The notes under the pieces are model-generated. The model worked only from the letters and a program-made list of their open reading frames with translations, did not search any database and was not told the origin of the DNA. Below are positions 23,430 through 36,700 of a stretch of 64,000 nucleotides of DNA, piece after piece; the stretch's first letter is position 1, and each line of letters begins with the position of its first letter. The stretch is from Chelonoidis abingdonii (taxonomy: Eukaryota; Chordata; Testudines; Testudinidae): assembly GCF_003597395.2 (NCBI RefSeq), contig NC_133778.1:27849070-27913069 (forward strand). Reading direction: 5' to 3'. A program made the position numbers and the translations under genes.

Positions 23430-24425
23430 AATGTCAGAGTTGATTTTTTTTATTCTCTTAAGAATCTAGATACAGGTTACTGAGCTGAACTCACTTTGGG
23501 CTAATGGTGCATTAGCACTGGGGCTTCCCTACTATGTGCTGAGATCACTGAATTGAAATCACAAAAGAGCTGAAATTACTGAGCTGAGAGCACTGAGTGC
23601 TGTGCTAACTAGTGGGGGAGCCTGAAGCTATACTGAGGAACAGAGCAGCTGGCGGAGTGGAGCAGTTTGTGGGGATGGCTGGAGCGGATTACGGGACAGC
23701 TGGTGGAGCAGAGCAGCTGGCAGAGTGGAGTAGCTGTGGGACGGGTGGAGTGGCCCACAGAGCGAGCGGCCCAGAGAGCGAGCGGAGCCGAGCAGTTTGC
23801 AGGGACAACTGGAGCAGCTCACGGGGCAGCTGGTGTAGCAGAGCAGCTGGTGGAGCGGAGCAGTTTGTGAGGACGGCTGGAGGAGCAAAGTGGAGCAGCT
23901 GGTAAAGCGGAGCAGTTCGTGGAGAGGGTGTAAGCAGAACCCACGGAGAGAGAGGCAGGGCAGTTGGCCCTGGACCACGTAAGGTACCCCTTTCACCCAG
24001 GCTGGGGGGAGGGACCTCTACAGATAGACTCTTGAATTCTGGGGTGGTATTGACCAGATACTTTTGGGTTGTTGGACTTTGGGATGATTGGACTTAAGAC
24101 CCTAAGGAGAAAAGGACATTGCCAAACGTACTTGGAGGTGGGTTTTTGTTAATGGTTTGTGTTATAACTCTGTTTGTGGTGTTTCTCCAATGGGATGCCG
24201 CATTAATTCCTTCATTAAAAAGATTTTGCTACACTCAAACTCTGTGCTTGCGAGAGGGGAAGTATTGCCTCCTAGAGGCACCCAGGAGGGTGTGGTATGT
24301 AAGTGTCTCAGGTCACTGGGTGGGGGCTCGAGCCGGTTTTGTATTGTTACTGAAACGGAACCCCTGAATACTAAACCCGGCCCTTGTTGCTGCCAACTCA
24401 GAGGGGCAGAAGGGCAACCTTTTTC
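23430..24425 (+). mobile_element. LTR-like block with internal tandem repeats
   Basis: At 23640-23935 there are imperfect tandem units of the type GGAGCAGTTTGTGGGGATGG / CTGGAGCAGCTGGTGGAGC. After about 250 bp comes CATTAAAAAGATTTTGCTAC, then a GC-richer end (AACCCCTGAATACTAAACCC). That layout fits an LTR with a poly-A signal. No retroviral coding region is found nearby, so it could be a solo LTR. The boundaries are approximate. Confidence 0.4.
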
Positions 24426-24484
24426 CATTTACAAATCCCTTTGGAAATCTTAGACAATCTGCAGACCCCAAGGGATCCACAGGC

Positions 24485-24989
24485 CAGGGGTGCCAGAAGG
24501 GTGAGGGCCAAGGGGTCATGACCCTCCCACTTTTGAAAGTGGATGGGCCTCGCTCATCCACTTTTCACCAGGGGCCTGGTCCCCTGCCTCTTTTCTGCCT
24601 AAGCCCCCTCCCCACCCCCACGGGAGCTCCGACAGCTGTGGGGAGCCATGGACCCTCCATTGGGCTGGGGGAACCCTAAATGCAGCCCCCAGTCCATATC
24701 CCCACCCCCCAGGACAGATGGATGGTCTGTGGCTCCCCACAGCTGCTCGGGCAGCTCTTACCATGGCCCGGCTGCTCTTCAACCTCAAAGGTCCTGCCCC
24801 TGAGCCAGAATGGAAGCTGGGTCTGAGTAGGAGCTGCACAGGCAGCTGTGAACCCTCCACCTGGCCTGGGGCCCTGAAAGATGGGGACATGGGCCAAGGG
24901 CTGCTCTCAGACCCCCTGCCCAGGGCAAGTGGACAGGCAGGACCAGGGCTTTGTGGCCCTGCAGTTTTAGGAAGAATCTGTCACCCCTG
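24485..24989. mobile_element. Probable TIR element (CAGGGGTGCCAGAAGG ends)
   Basis: The left end CAGGGGTGCCAGAAGG pairs with the right end, whose complement is CAGGGGTGACAGATTC (12 of 16 match). The flanking octamers CCACAGGC and CCAGACCT match poorly. The GC-rich interior has no coding potential I trust. Open frames here are composition artefacts. Confidence 0.5.
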
Positions 24990-25489
24990 CCAGACCTCAG
25001 GCTGTAAACTACTGGTCTATACTCTCTCAGCTGCAGTGCCTTTCTGTTCTTATATTTCTATGCTTTCATCTTCCCTCGGACTTGTTCCTCTTCTCTCAGC
25101 CCTCCTATCCCTTAACCTACTCCCCCTTTCCCATGTCAATCCTATATCTCACCCAACCTCCCACTTAGTCTCTTCTCCCTCCACCCAGAAACAAGCTGCT
25201 TTTCAGAAAGTGAGGTGAAGTGTGGCTGCCGGCCCAGGCACCTGCTGACAGTGGCAGAATGGTTGAGAAAAACTGAGTGACAGACTATTTGCCATTATCC
25301 ATTGTATGTGAGATCTGGGAACACCTTAAACAGTTGTACCCGGGGGGTGTACACAGCTGCAAATTTAACATGATAAAAAATGCCTCATATATTGGGAATG
25401 ACATGATCCATTGGACTGTAAACCAAAATACCATCACAGAGCTAACCTGCTGATGACAACTGAGTCATACTGTATTTACAAACTCAAAA

Positions 25490-27652
25490 TAAAAATATCT
25501 ATTATATACTTTAATTTTAGTAAATTTAATACATTAGAGTTTACAAAATAAATGTATTCTAATGAAACCATATGATTAATGAAATGAGCCATTTCCCCCT
25601 CCCCCACGGTAAACCAGACCAGTAAACTCTTAATATATTTAAGAACTTTGTGTGGTCCAGCACAGATTTTGGGCATGCTAGATGTTGACCAAACCAAAAA
25701 CAAAACAAAATCAGAAGGAAGTTTTCTGCTTCTTTAAAAACTTGTTGCTTGTTAAATTCTATTACTAAACTTGTTCAATTCAAGCCTTTACAAGCTTCCA
25801 AACTGTAATACTGTACACAGAACTACCCAGATACAAACCAGTGCTATGACAGACATTACAAACTGAAGAAACATACTTACCACCCACTCTTATCTCTCAC
25901 AACATAAAGGAGCAAATATAACAATATATTCAACTGCTTATTTCTAGCAATGAAGTTGCAAATTCCATTCAAAGTAAGTTTCTTCTGGAGTGAGACAGTA
26001 CAATACAATTCAAGAAACATTTAAAATAAAAACAAACGTTTTAATAGTATAAAAAGTTGTTTACTGGTGTTTCTACTATAAAGCTTTGTTCCACAAATCA
26101 AAAGTGATAAAATAATTAAACAGGTTTACAGTGATCAGAGACTGCAGTGTAGACATTCCAGCTCACATTTCGTTGACAATTTCAGTACGACATACATTAT
26201 GATTGAATAATCATTACATATCTAAGACACAGCGAAACTGCAGATGAAGTGCACACCTCACTGTGGAAGTTTATCCATTACTTGTTGACTCACTTCCCCG
26301 TCTCAGAGAGCACTGTGGGTAAAAATTATATTCAAAACTAAGGTGTATAGCTATTTTGACTGCAGAGATGCAACTATACAATAGGAGTTACACTGACATT
26401 ATGGATGTATACAGACACACCACATTAAATACCAATTTCCCTAAGTTAATTCCTTGTTTTTAGACAAAACGGCATTTGCGAAAATGAACATACAAAAAAA
26501 AAAGAAAGAGTCAAATAAATAACGAATACAGATGTTAACTAACATACACAAGGGAACATATTGGCATACTGTATGCAGTATATGGTATACTCAGAGAATC
26601 ATGTGGGTTGGGAAGCACCTCATAATGGGTCATCTACCAGTAATGTATCCCCTTTCCCCTCTTCTCTGTTATTTTATTGTTCCTGGATATCGAATATAAC
26701 CATTTCAATCCTGATGCATGAATCCTGCATTTTCCATCTTTGCCACACTTATGATTCATTTTGTCTTTAACATCCACAGAGAATTCCAAAATGTTCTAAG
26801 TGTCTGAAGCACAACTTTTTCCATCCTGTCCATAATGTCTAGTGTTCTGAGTTCCCTCCCAAATGAGAGCATACGAGCCCTGGTTTAGCTACTCAGTATC
26901 TGAAATGATTGTTCTGTCCAATGAAATTGGAGCCAATAAGTAGGATGCTCCCATATTCTGGCTGATATTTTCCTATTCACCATTCCCATGTAGTGGATAG
27001 GTATATACTGTAAATCTATTACATACAGGCTGCTGAAACCATTAAAATAACATTAATAAGTGTCAAATGTGTCTGCTATAATACAGGATCAGGTTTATCA
27101 AATACTATATCCACATAACATTTTGAACCATTAAATATTTTATGTATTTGCTATTTTTTTCCTACAAATACCATTGCAAACTTGCTGTTAGTTGTATCAC
27201 TCTAGGTTTTTCTTACACTTTCTCGGAGGATTTTTAACTCAAATGTATAACAATCATATCTATGCTAGATACATTTAAAGTAGACACTGAAATTTCAAGT
27301 AAAATGAACTGTAGCCACATCTACCGGACTCAACACGTGTCCCAACATCTAGATTTACTTTGATAAGTTATACAAATACATAATACATTCTTAAATAAAG
27401 GAGGCTCACAATATTAATTTGTGAACCTTTCCACATTATAAAACCACATTACAGGAATGTGTATCCACCTGTATTACTGTTTTAGATTGCAGTGTCTCTT
27501 GTTTTTCAGTCTCCACAGACTACTGTACCAGTTCTTAGACTTTGGCTATGAAATCTCTTATTTGAATGAGGCAACACTGGTTATTAAGGCTTGTTTGTTT
27601 TTCTTCTAAAGATTTATTCTTTATTCTGATGCAATTTTCCAGAGTAGGATGA
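25490..27652 (-). other. NAB1: Probable NAB1 3' UTR
   Basis: About 2.2 kb of AT-rich sequence follows the stop with no recognisable transposon, unlike the repeat-dense DNA beyond it. That is what a 3' UTR would look like. On the minus strand, AATAAA hexamers occur at 27620-27625 and 27613-27618 (about 30-40 nt after the stop) and at 26673-26678. ATTAAA occurs at 25525-25530 and 25510-25515. The distal ATTAAA pair would give a 3' UTR length plausible for this gene. The exact end is inferred. Confidence 0.5.
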
Positions 27653-27744
27653 CTATCTTGTATCTTCAGGTTCTGTTTTTATGACCTTCCTTTCTATGTT
27701 GTTAAAAGCTGAGTGAGGAAAGTCTTTTAAAATACCAAGGCCTT
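27653..27744 (-). CDS. NAB1: NAB1 last coding exon and stop (residues 476-505)
   Basis: Acceptor ...tttttttatttttgcag then AAGGCCTTGG. It encodes [16 protein letters not shown], then [14 protein letters not shown] and a TAG at 27653-27655. The ending [10 protein letters not shown] is the conserved NAB1 C-terminus and contains the SUMO-type site IKTE. A polypyrimidine tract of about 40 nt on the transcribed strand (27749-27796) precedes the acceptor. Confidence 0.96.
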
Positions 27745-30700
27745 CTGCAAAAATAAAAAAAGGGGGGGAGGGGGAGAGGAAGAGGAAGAGGAGCTGTTAA
27801 AAAATATTGTGTTGAAATAAATGTCTTCTGTGTTTACCCTAAGAAAGTGCCCACTGAACTACATGGATGCTGACGACATATCAATATTCATAGCAGAGGT
27901 GAAAGTAAGCTGGTCCGGTCCAGCGTACCAGCAAGAGCCAGTACGCCATGCCAGACTGGACTGGCTTCCGTGGTGGTGATTTAAAGGGTCCAGGCCTCCA
28001 GCCACTGCGGGGAGCCCTGGGCCCTTCAAATCCCCGCCGGAGCTCCGGCAGCCAGGCTCCCACGGTGATTTAAAGGGCCTGAAGCTCTGCAGCAGCTGGA
28101 GCTCTGGGCCCTTTAATTCACCCCTGAGTGCTGGGGCTCCCAGCTGTGTCTGCAGCTGGTAGCTTCAGGGTGATTTAAAGACCCTGGGCCTCCCAGCCAA
28201 TACCCCAGGATTTTTAAATCTTGAAAGGCCCCGCCTCTTCTGGTTGAGGCCATGCCCCTACTCAGGACTCCAGTGTACCGGTAAGTCCTTTAAGTTACTT
28301 TAACCCCTGATTCACAGAAGACAAGATTCTGCCCCACCCTCCTCTTAAAGCATACAAGTCCTGAACTATGTCAGAACCACCACAGTTCCACTATCAAAAT
28401 ATGGAACAAGCCACAGAGATACTTCTCTGTAACCCCCCCCATTCACCAGGAAGCAGAGCTCAGCAGTGTTGCTCTCTGCATGAGCATGTGGAACATTCCT
28501 GGGTGTGGGAAGACTATGGACTAGAAGGTCCTCCAGCCACACAGACCCTTGTTACAGGCAGCAGGTTGCAATAGGGAGAGGTTGGGCCCAAGTTAGGATA
28601 GGCATGGATAGGACAGACACAGCATTCTGCCAAGTGCTCAAACAGCACAATAGTCTTAAGAGGAACCGCTACCATACACCCACCCTTGAAACATCTCATT
28701 ATTCCTAAACCTTGAGGGAGAAGAAAGTCTCAAGACTGCTCTTGATATTATGCCAGTGCACCAGTTTTATATGTAAAATGCTTTGCCAAAGCACAGGCAT
28801 CCAATTCAGACTTTGTAGTGGAAGAAGAAATAAATATTCCTAACAGCATTCGAGATTTTTCCTGTGTGCCTGTGTTAAACAGGAGAAACAGTGACTGTAA
28901 GTCACTGCATAGAAAGGCTAGCAGAAGCACTTAAAAGCCCAATCTACAAAGTCAAAACAACAGAAATCCTGTTGTGGCTGAACCAGGTTCTAAAACGGTT
29001 TGATCCAACCCAGATAGATGGGGCCAAATCTTTATGAACAGGGTTGAAGGCACCTTTTCAGGAAGGTTTCGAATATCATTTGGTCCCACTCACACAGACT
29101 GAGCCAGATCACGTTACAACCATGTTCCGCCACAAAAGAGTTAACAGCAGTTGTTCTGCTTGGCTGTTTTGTCTGTGTAGATGGGTCCCAAGACTCTTGT
29201 CTTATGTGTGAATAGTTATTGCATCTCCTGCCCAAAGCATAACTGAAAATGTGGCAATACTTAAATCTCTCATCAAATGTTTGGTATGTTTCTAGATTAA
29301 CAAGTCATTCAGAGGTTTCAGTTTCAGCGTGGTTTCAAGGTATCAATCTGCAGATGGTGTCTAGGAACTAAATTCTTCTTTGAACGGGATAAGTAGGTGT
29401 GTGGCTCCCCCTAAACTTTCTGAAAGCCACCTGTAAATGGATGTTACAGGGCAGTTTGTGGTGCTTTGCAATGGATAACTCTTACCTGAGGGCTGAGACT
29501 TTGCCTCACCACTGGAGTAAAGTCGGATCAGATCACTGCACAGAGGTTTTCCTACATGCTGCTCTCCATCTAGTGAAATGTGTTGCAACTGTCTATTTTG
29601 CAGATTTGACATTCGGAGATTCAGGGGCCTCTCACCTGAAAGAGGTCAATACTGAAATATTCAGTATTAAGTATGAATCAAAGCAATGCTAGAAATCAAA
29701 ATTAAGGCTAAAAAAAAAAAAAAAAAAAAAAGGACACCACCATTTGGCCAGTGAAAAACACATTCTACATTTCAACCATGCAGAAGAGATTTCTAGTACG
29801 TAAAATGCTGATTTGCAGATGATCCCTTTTCCTCTCCAGGCTGCTAGTACTGCTACAGATTTGGTATGGCTGAGCAATCAATCCCTCATTTTGCTCAAAA
29901 ACACTTCATGATCCAACTTTCCCTTCCATGTTGAGCTGCGTTAGTCACAGAATTTAAGGCCGGAAGCCATCTAATCTGACCTCCTGCATACCACAGGCCA
30001 TCAACACACTAAAGCTAACAATCAAAGTTAGACCAAAGTATCACGGCCTACAAGTGACTAGACTATCATGTGCCACAGCACAGAATAGAAGAGATCAAAG
30101 TGCCCCAATGCCCAAGGCTCCTGCAGTGGCAGGGAAACAATTGAGACATACCCAGATAGTGGAGTAACCCTCACTCCCATGCTGCAGAGGTCCCCGTTAC
30201 AAAAAAGTCTGCATATAGAACATCTCCACTGAAGTCAATGAGGTTTCCCTAGAGTTACTGAGCAGAATCTGGCTCTATATCTGGTTGTATCATTTAGACC
30301 AGTGGTTCTCAAACTTTCCAGACTACTGTACCCCTTTCAGGGGTCTGATTTGTCTTGTGTACCCCCAGGTTTTGCTTCACTTAAAAACGACTTGCTTACA
30401 AAATGAGACACAAAAATAAAAGAAGTGTCACAGCACACTATTACTGAACAATTGCTTACTCTCTCATTTTTACCAGATTGGAATATAAATATTGCACTTA
30501 CATTTGTGTGTGATACTTGAGCCTGTTTTTCACTTGTGAGCCTTGTCTGAAGCCAGAGTCCTGGGTGGCAAGGCTAAAGCCCAAGCCCAAGCCGTACTGC
30601 CTGAAGCTGAAGCATGTAACTTAGCTTTGCAGGGCCCCCTGTAGCATTAGGTCTCATGCAACTGCCCTACTTGCCACCCCCTAAGACCATCTAAACCCAT

Positions 30701-33700
30701 CCCATGACCCTCCTGGGAGTCACAACCCCCAGGCTGAGAAACACTGATCTAGATGAGCTGACTATCCCCTCCAAGACCTCTACGTAGCCCCAGGGGTATA
30801 TGTACCGTAGTGGAGAAACAGTGATTTTGACTGTAAGCTCTTCCAGGCAGGGATCTTGTCTTTACCTGCCTGCTTAGCTTCCTCCACACTGCTGATGCTA
30901 TATGAATAACATCAGTACTAGTAATGATTGCATAACACCAGACAAATTGGCTGGCAGCAATATCATGCCTGGAAGCTACCATACCTTGTCCATCCGCATT
31001 ATCTAACGTCATGCCATTGGGGCTGTGCTCTTCTGAGCTTTGCCTGTAGTACCCTGTGGAAAGGCGTCTCTCTGAGTGTTGCAGTCTCTCTAACCCTGCT
31101 TGGTTACAAAGAAACTCCATCTGTTTTGCCATCACCTTTTCAGACTGCAAATAAAGCAAGAATATATATATATATATATATATATATGGATGTTGCTGTA
31201 CAGGAAAAAAATAATCCCAGCAGGTAATAAAGCAAGCAGTCTAGATATAGTTCTTTGTTGGCTCATCTGTACATGTGTGCTTTACAGCTACCTCAAAAAT
31301 ATCAAGCAAACAAAATATTTTTGCACCCACTAAAGCAATGGAACACAGTGCATTCAAAGTGCATAAAAACATGGTGTTCTCTTTTAACCAGTCTACATGA
31401 CATTTCTTAGTTCTTACCTGAGGAGAACAAACTTTCTGCACTCTAGGACTGCAGTCTACACTTAGAGAAATTCCCAAATGCAAGATCACTCTCTTAATTA
31501 TCAAATTTAGCCCTATTGGAATAAATGGCTCTACAAAATATTCCAACAGCAATGGCAACATCTGCTAAAAACTTATGCCAACAATTTACCAGACATCTTG
31601 GAATCTTTATTTTAGGAAATAGCAGTACACAAGTTAAAAAATCTGCCATTGTGAAAGTGTAGGATGACAGTATGTTTGTGGGGGATAAAGGTGTGAAATG
31701 TCTGTCTAGAAGATGAAGAAGACCTATACACCTCTAGAGAATGAAATTAAACAATGTAGAGCAACGTGGGAGGAAATGGTGTATAAATGTTTGTCATCAA
31801 CTTTAGTGCCAAGAACATTTTAACTTTCAATATGATCATGCTCTCAAGACTGTGACTAAACATCTTATGGAAATTAAAAAAAAAAAATCATCAGTTTAAA
31901 AAATGTCCATTTCAAAGAGCCTCACAGAAGTATACAAATAGAAAGGGAAGCAAAAATATGCAAAATTAGCATCCACAGATGCTAGCAAACTGTAAAGTTC
32001 ATTGATTTTTCTTTAAGTATTTTATAAGTGTCTCCATTACTACTTGTCTCTATTAAAAAAGAAAGCGGATTCTTGCAAGGAGCTGAGCCTCTCTTGGGAG
32101 ATGTGAAGCAACCTCAACTCCCACTGACATCTGTGTGCTCAGAAGAGAAAACTATAAATTAGCTGACAGTGTAAAAGAGAAGACTACGTCCTAGGTTCTC
32201 CAGTAAACCGATGACATTTAGAGCAGGGAAGGAACCTGTTCTATATTTACCGACACCACTTTAGATATCACCATGTTCTAGAGGAGAAAACACAGAACCC
32301 TGCCCTTAGGTCTTGGCAGATAGGTAAAGGGAGAAACAATTTTCTAACAGTTTGCTTTCAAGTGTATTTTAATCAATGTCTACCTGAGGGTTCTGTTAGT
32401 ATTTTAAGAACTGAAACATTACTTTTATTTTTAAAAGGGTTTCACTTCTATGAGGCAAGTACTGTACTATCGCATTTGTTCCCAACAGTGGATGGTGCAT
32501 TCCTTCTTTTGTCTCAAGACGAGATCCTTACTTCCTTGCAATGAATGAAGATAAAACTATAATAGAGTGTCATAACAGCTCCAAGAGTTAAACCCATATT
32601 AGCAGTGATATTATCTCAGCTAACCCAGGTGATCTTTGAGAACTGGAGGTAATGATTTTAGTCATCACAATATTATACAAAATCAACCTAGAAAGCAACT
32701 GTTACTATTCTAGACAGCATCTCAGTAGAAAGCTGATAGTTTCATGTGGTTTGTCTACCTGGGAATTAAGAGCTGCCAAATCTTCACTTTTGCCTTTGGC
32801 CAAGGCAAGTGGTACTTTCTCTTGTTGATAAAGTGTCTGGACTGTGTCCTGGAAATCAGGAAAACCATCCTGTTGAGCAAAAACAAACACGGCATATGAT
32901 TTTGTTTTGCTTTTAATGAAAAAACAATGTATTGTAATAGTTAAAAGAGAATATTCTTTAACTCTGGTGAAAAACTTGAACTAGGATTTAAAACTCTGAA
33001 ACAAGTTGACCAAACTATGCTTCAGCAACATAAAACATTGCAGCAGATATGATCTGGCTCATATCACAGAGCAGAGGCTTGTGCCACGCCTAACACATCC
33101 AAGTATAAATCCAGAGTAATACCATTAACTTCAATGGAGTTACTCTGGAGCTAAGCCAGTGTAACAGAGCAGAATTAGGCCCACTATTTTGTGGTTGTCT
33201 TTTGGATTTAGCAGCTTGGGTTTTTTTGATTTTTTTTAAAGAAATCAATGTTATAAATGCAGACTATTACTCTAACTTTGACCATTTGCATCTGTAGTAT
33301 CCATGAGGCTTGCTGTACATGCAGAGTAAGATCTTGAGACTGATCTTAGATACACAGCCATGCATGTACTTGCCTATCTTACAGAAAATGCAGTAGCAGA
33401 ATTTAGTAGCTTAGAAAATTGGGCAAACCACCACAAAATTCAACATGCTGCAAAGACACATAGAAACTATACTGGTCTCCCTGTAAAATAGTAGTGGCTT
33501 ATCTTTATAAATTCTCTGCATGACAAGCTGCCCACTGAAAAGCGAAGTAGCATGGATTTTGTATGCTGCAAGGAACAGTTCTGCTCTGCCAGGTGCCTGG
33601 ATGTGAGGCCCCAAAAATTATTTATCCATCTCTAACTTTTATGACTTGCATATCTCCTATGTCTCTTGTGCATGGGAAAATTGCAAGTTCCGTTACAGTC

Positions 33701-36700
33701 ATTTGCTGTATGTAGCAAGGTTCAAGATTAAATATTCATGCAGTTTAGTGCTGTACAAGCAAAACTCATGTAAAGCAATGGAGATGCATCATTATTCACA
33801 AGAAATGCAGCAGGGAAGAGAGCTAAATCAAGGGAGGAGGCTGGAGAAAGAAGTAGAATCTAAAAACAATGAAATTCATAACTAGGAAATCATAGTGCCC
33901 AAGTAACATTGTGCCCAAGTAACATTTTTAGGAGGATTACAGGCAGTGCCTATAGCATGCTAGGTACTTACACACAGGAAACCAGTGCCTGCCCAAAGAG
34001 TTTATAATCTAAGAAAGGGAAATGTAGCATCCCCAGAAGAAAAAACTGTAGAACGATACACTGCCTCTGACTAACAAAGGAAAGGGAAAAAAGACAAATA
34101 CCTCGTGAACAGCGAGGCCTGTGCAATCAGTGGCCTACGCAACAGTGATCAGACAAATCTGTGCCACTGTGAATGCTGTCAGGAGGTCTGCTTCCCCCTC
34201 ACAGTGCAACTCCATTCACTTCAGTGAGGTTACTCTTGCTCCTTGAGAGGAGAATCAGGCCCAGAGTTTTTTACGCAGATCTACCCCACCACACCCCACT
34301 CCAATTTCCCCAATGGAAAAATACAATCCAGTGAGTATTTACCGCTTTAGAACAGTGTAAATTCTCCATAAAACCGCACCTGGAAACACCTACTTTTACA
34401 CTTAGCTCTTAGTTTATTATGGGGTGGGAGTTTTGTTTTATTTTTAAGAAGAGACCTCAACTCTGTCTTTGAATGCCTTACATCTATATGTACATGTAGC
34501 TGAAATTTTGAATATGGACGTACAACAGCACCAATGATGTAATTTAGTGGTATAAAATGTGTTTGCATATATTTACACCAGCAATTGTATGTCAGTGTAA
34601 AATTGAAGTCTGTTTTTCAAAAGGAGGCCCACTGAGTACGTATGGTTTCTGCTGCTTTGTGTTATCCTCACATACATTTCTTCAATAGCCAATTGGATTC
34701 TGGATCACCTTTCCTGAGATGTGTCCCTACCACACTGTTCTTTTGTTCACAAAGACTTATGATATAGGAATGGATGGATAAAAGAGGCAGCAGCAGGTTA
34801 GACAATTCAGCATGACATCCGTCCATGGCCTACTCCTAGCTAAGCATGCCTCTCCCCATTCCTCCTCTCTACAGTGTACTAGGGGTCTGCCCCACACAGC
34901 GCATGTGTTTCTTCCATGCTGCTCGGTTGTTTTTAAAGTGGTTTCTTATAGCAGATGTTCTCAGCCTCACATGTGTACTTCCTTTCCCGCCAATGACACT
35001 TTTCTTACATGAACAGCCGATTTTAGTGCTTCTGTTCTTTTGATCGTGCAAGAAAGAGAAACCCCACAACTCTGATCTTGGTTCTCTTTTCAACCTGCCT
35101 GGCAATGGTGTAGGTGGGCATCTGTCTTCCCTCTTCTCTCTCGAGAGCCAGCACTGACTGCAGATGTTTCCTCTGAGCCTCCTCTTTAGTCTCGCATTCC
35201 CCTCTGGGTCTCCTACTCCCACTGGGCTTTTTGAACTTGGCAGGCTCAGGCTCTCCCACTCCCCCACCTCTGTTTTAACACTGCCACTCACTTGAAGACT
35301 CCTTTGTTATTACCATGGAAGAGCAATAACTTTATAATTCTCCTCTTCTTTCCCCTCCTGGCTGTCAATATTATATGTGGAAAGCGAACCTCTTCTCACA
35401 CAATTTAAAAATGCAGAAATGAGGAGAATGAGTAGCCACTCTCTCTAGGCCATTTGCGCAATATACCTGTGACCTGTTTTGTTTTCTGAGTTGCTGCCAC
35501 ATGACTCATCAGAGATGACAAAATAAGGAGTGCCTCCCCCTACCATAGCCTTCACAGAATGAGATGGCTGCTTAGTGGGAGAAGAGAAAGCTGTTTGCAT
35601 CTTTACTCTTCCCTACTGCTCTTTATCCAGAAGAAATTTAAGACTCACAGCACTTTCTTTTTATTCACTCCCAACTCCCATCCCAAGTAATGCATTCCTT
35701 CTCTCACTCCCTCTATTCCTTTAGCCTGTTTTCCTAGAATCTCTCTCTTTTCTCTACACTCAACTCCCACAGCCTCGCTGCCCACTCTATCAACAAAAAG
35801 GGAAGGGCACACAGGGGAAGAGAGAGGCTTTTACAGGTAATCTAATGTAATTTGTGGTATTTTGTTTCTTTGGAATGCTTGCGTGAATTTAGTGATTATG
35901 AAGAGGAAGGATTTGCAAGAGTGGCTGGAGGCAGGCAATGTGCAACTTTGCCCACACAGCCCTGCTGGTACACCTACATCAAGCCTAACCTGCAAAATCC
36001 CAGATTTTTTTTAAAAAGGTCACTTTGCCTGTTTCCAAAAGCAGTCATTTACACCCATGCAGCATGAGGTGTGAAACACTTCTAAGTCAGCATATTGGCT
36101 TTTCACATTGCACAGGTATGACTACCTAATTGGCAAGGCAATGGCAAATCATGCTCCAATCCTGCCTCACACAATAAGTGAAATTACCTTTTAAAAAGAA
36201 AAGCCAAGATCAGACCTGATGTCTCCACAAATGAAAAGCCAGAATACTAACCCATCGTACTTCCTCACTCTCTGTATTCAGAGACAGAAGATGCAGCAGT
36301 ACAACTTTCAAAAGCACAGGGACACTACTTACATCCACTATGGAAAGAGAATTCTGCAATATTTGCTACAATTTTTCCTCAGACTTCTACCTTTTGCTAG
36401 AAAAATACTGCTAACAAAAAAATAAAAAGGTCAATAGTGAGATATGTTTCCCCAAGAAAGTAACCCTGCAAAGGAAATGTATAGAGAAACAATCTAACTA
36501 TATATTTTTGAAAAATTAATATAAGCTGGAATGTAAATTAGAGCCACAACTCATTAACACAAGTGAAATAACTGTCCTGCCACATAAATGCTATCTACAA
36601 TAATACAGAACTTGCAAACCTACAGAAAAACGTGGTGGTAAAATTGGGCCTCACCACTTCATGAGTCATTCTGTATTAGTCGGGACTATGTCCTCTTTAA

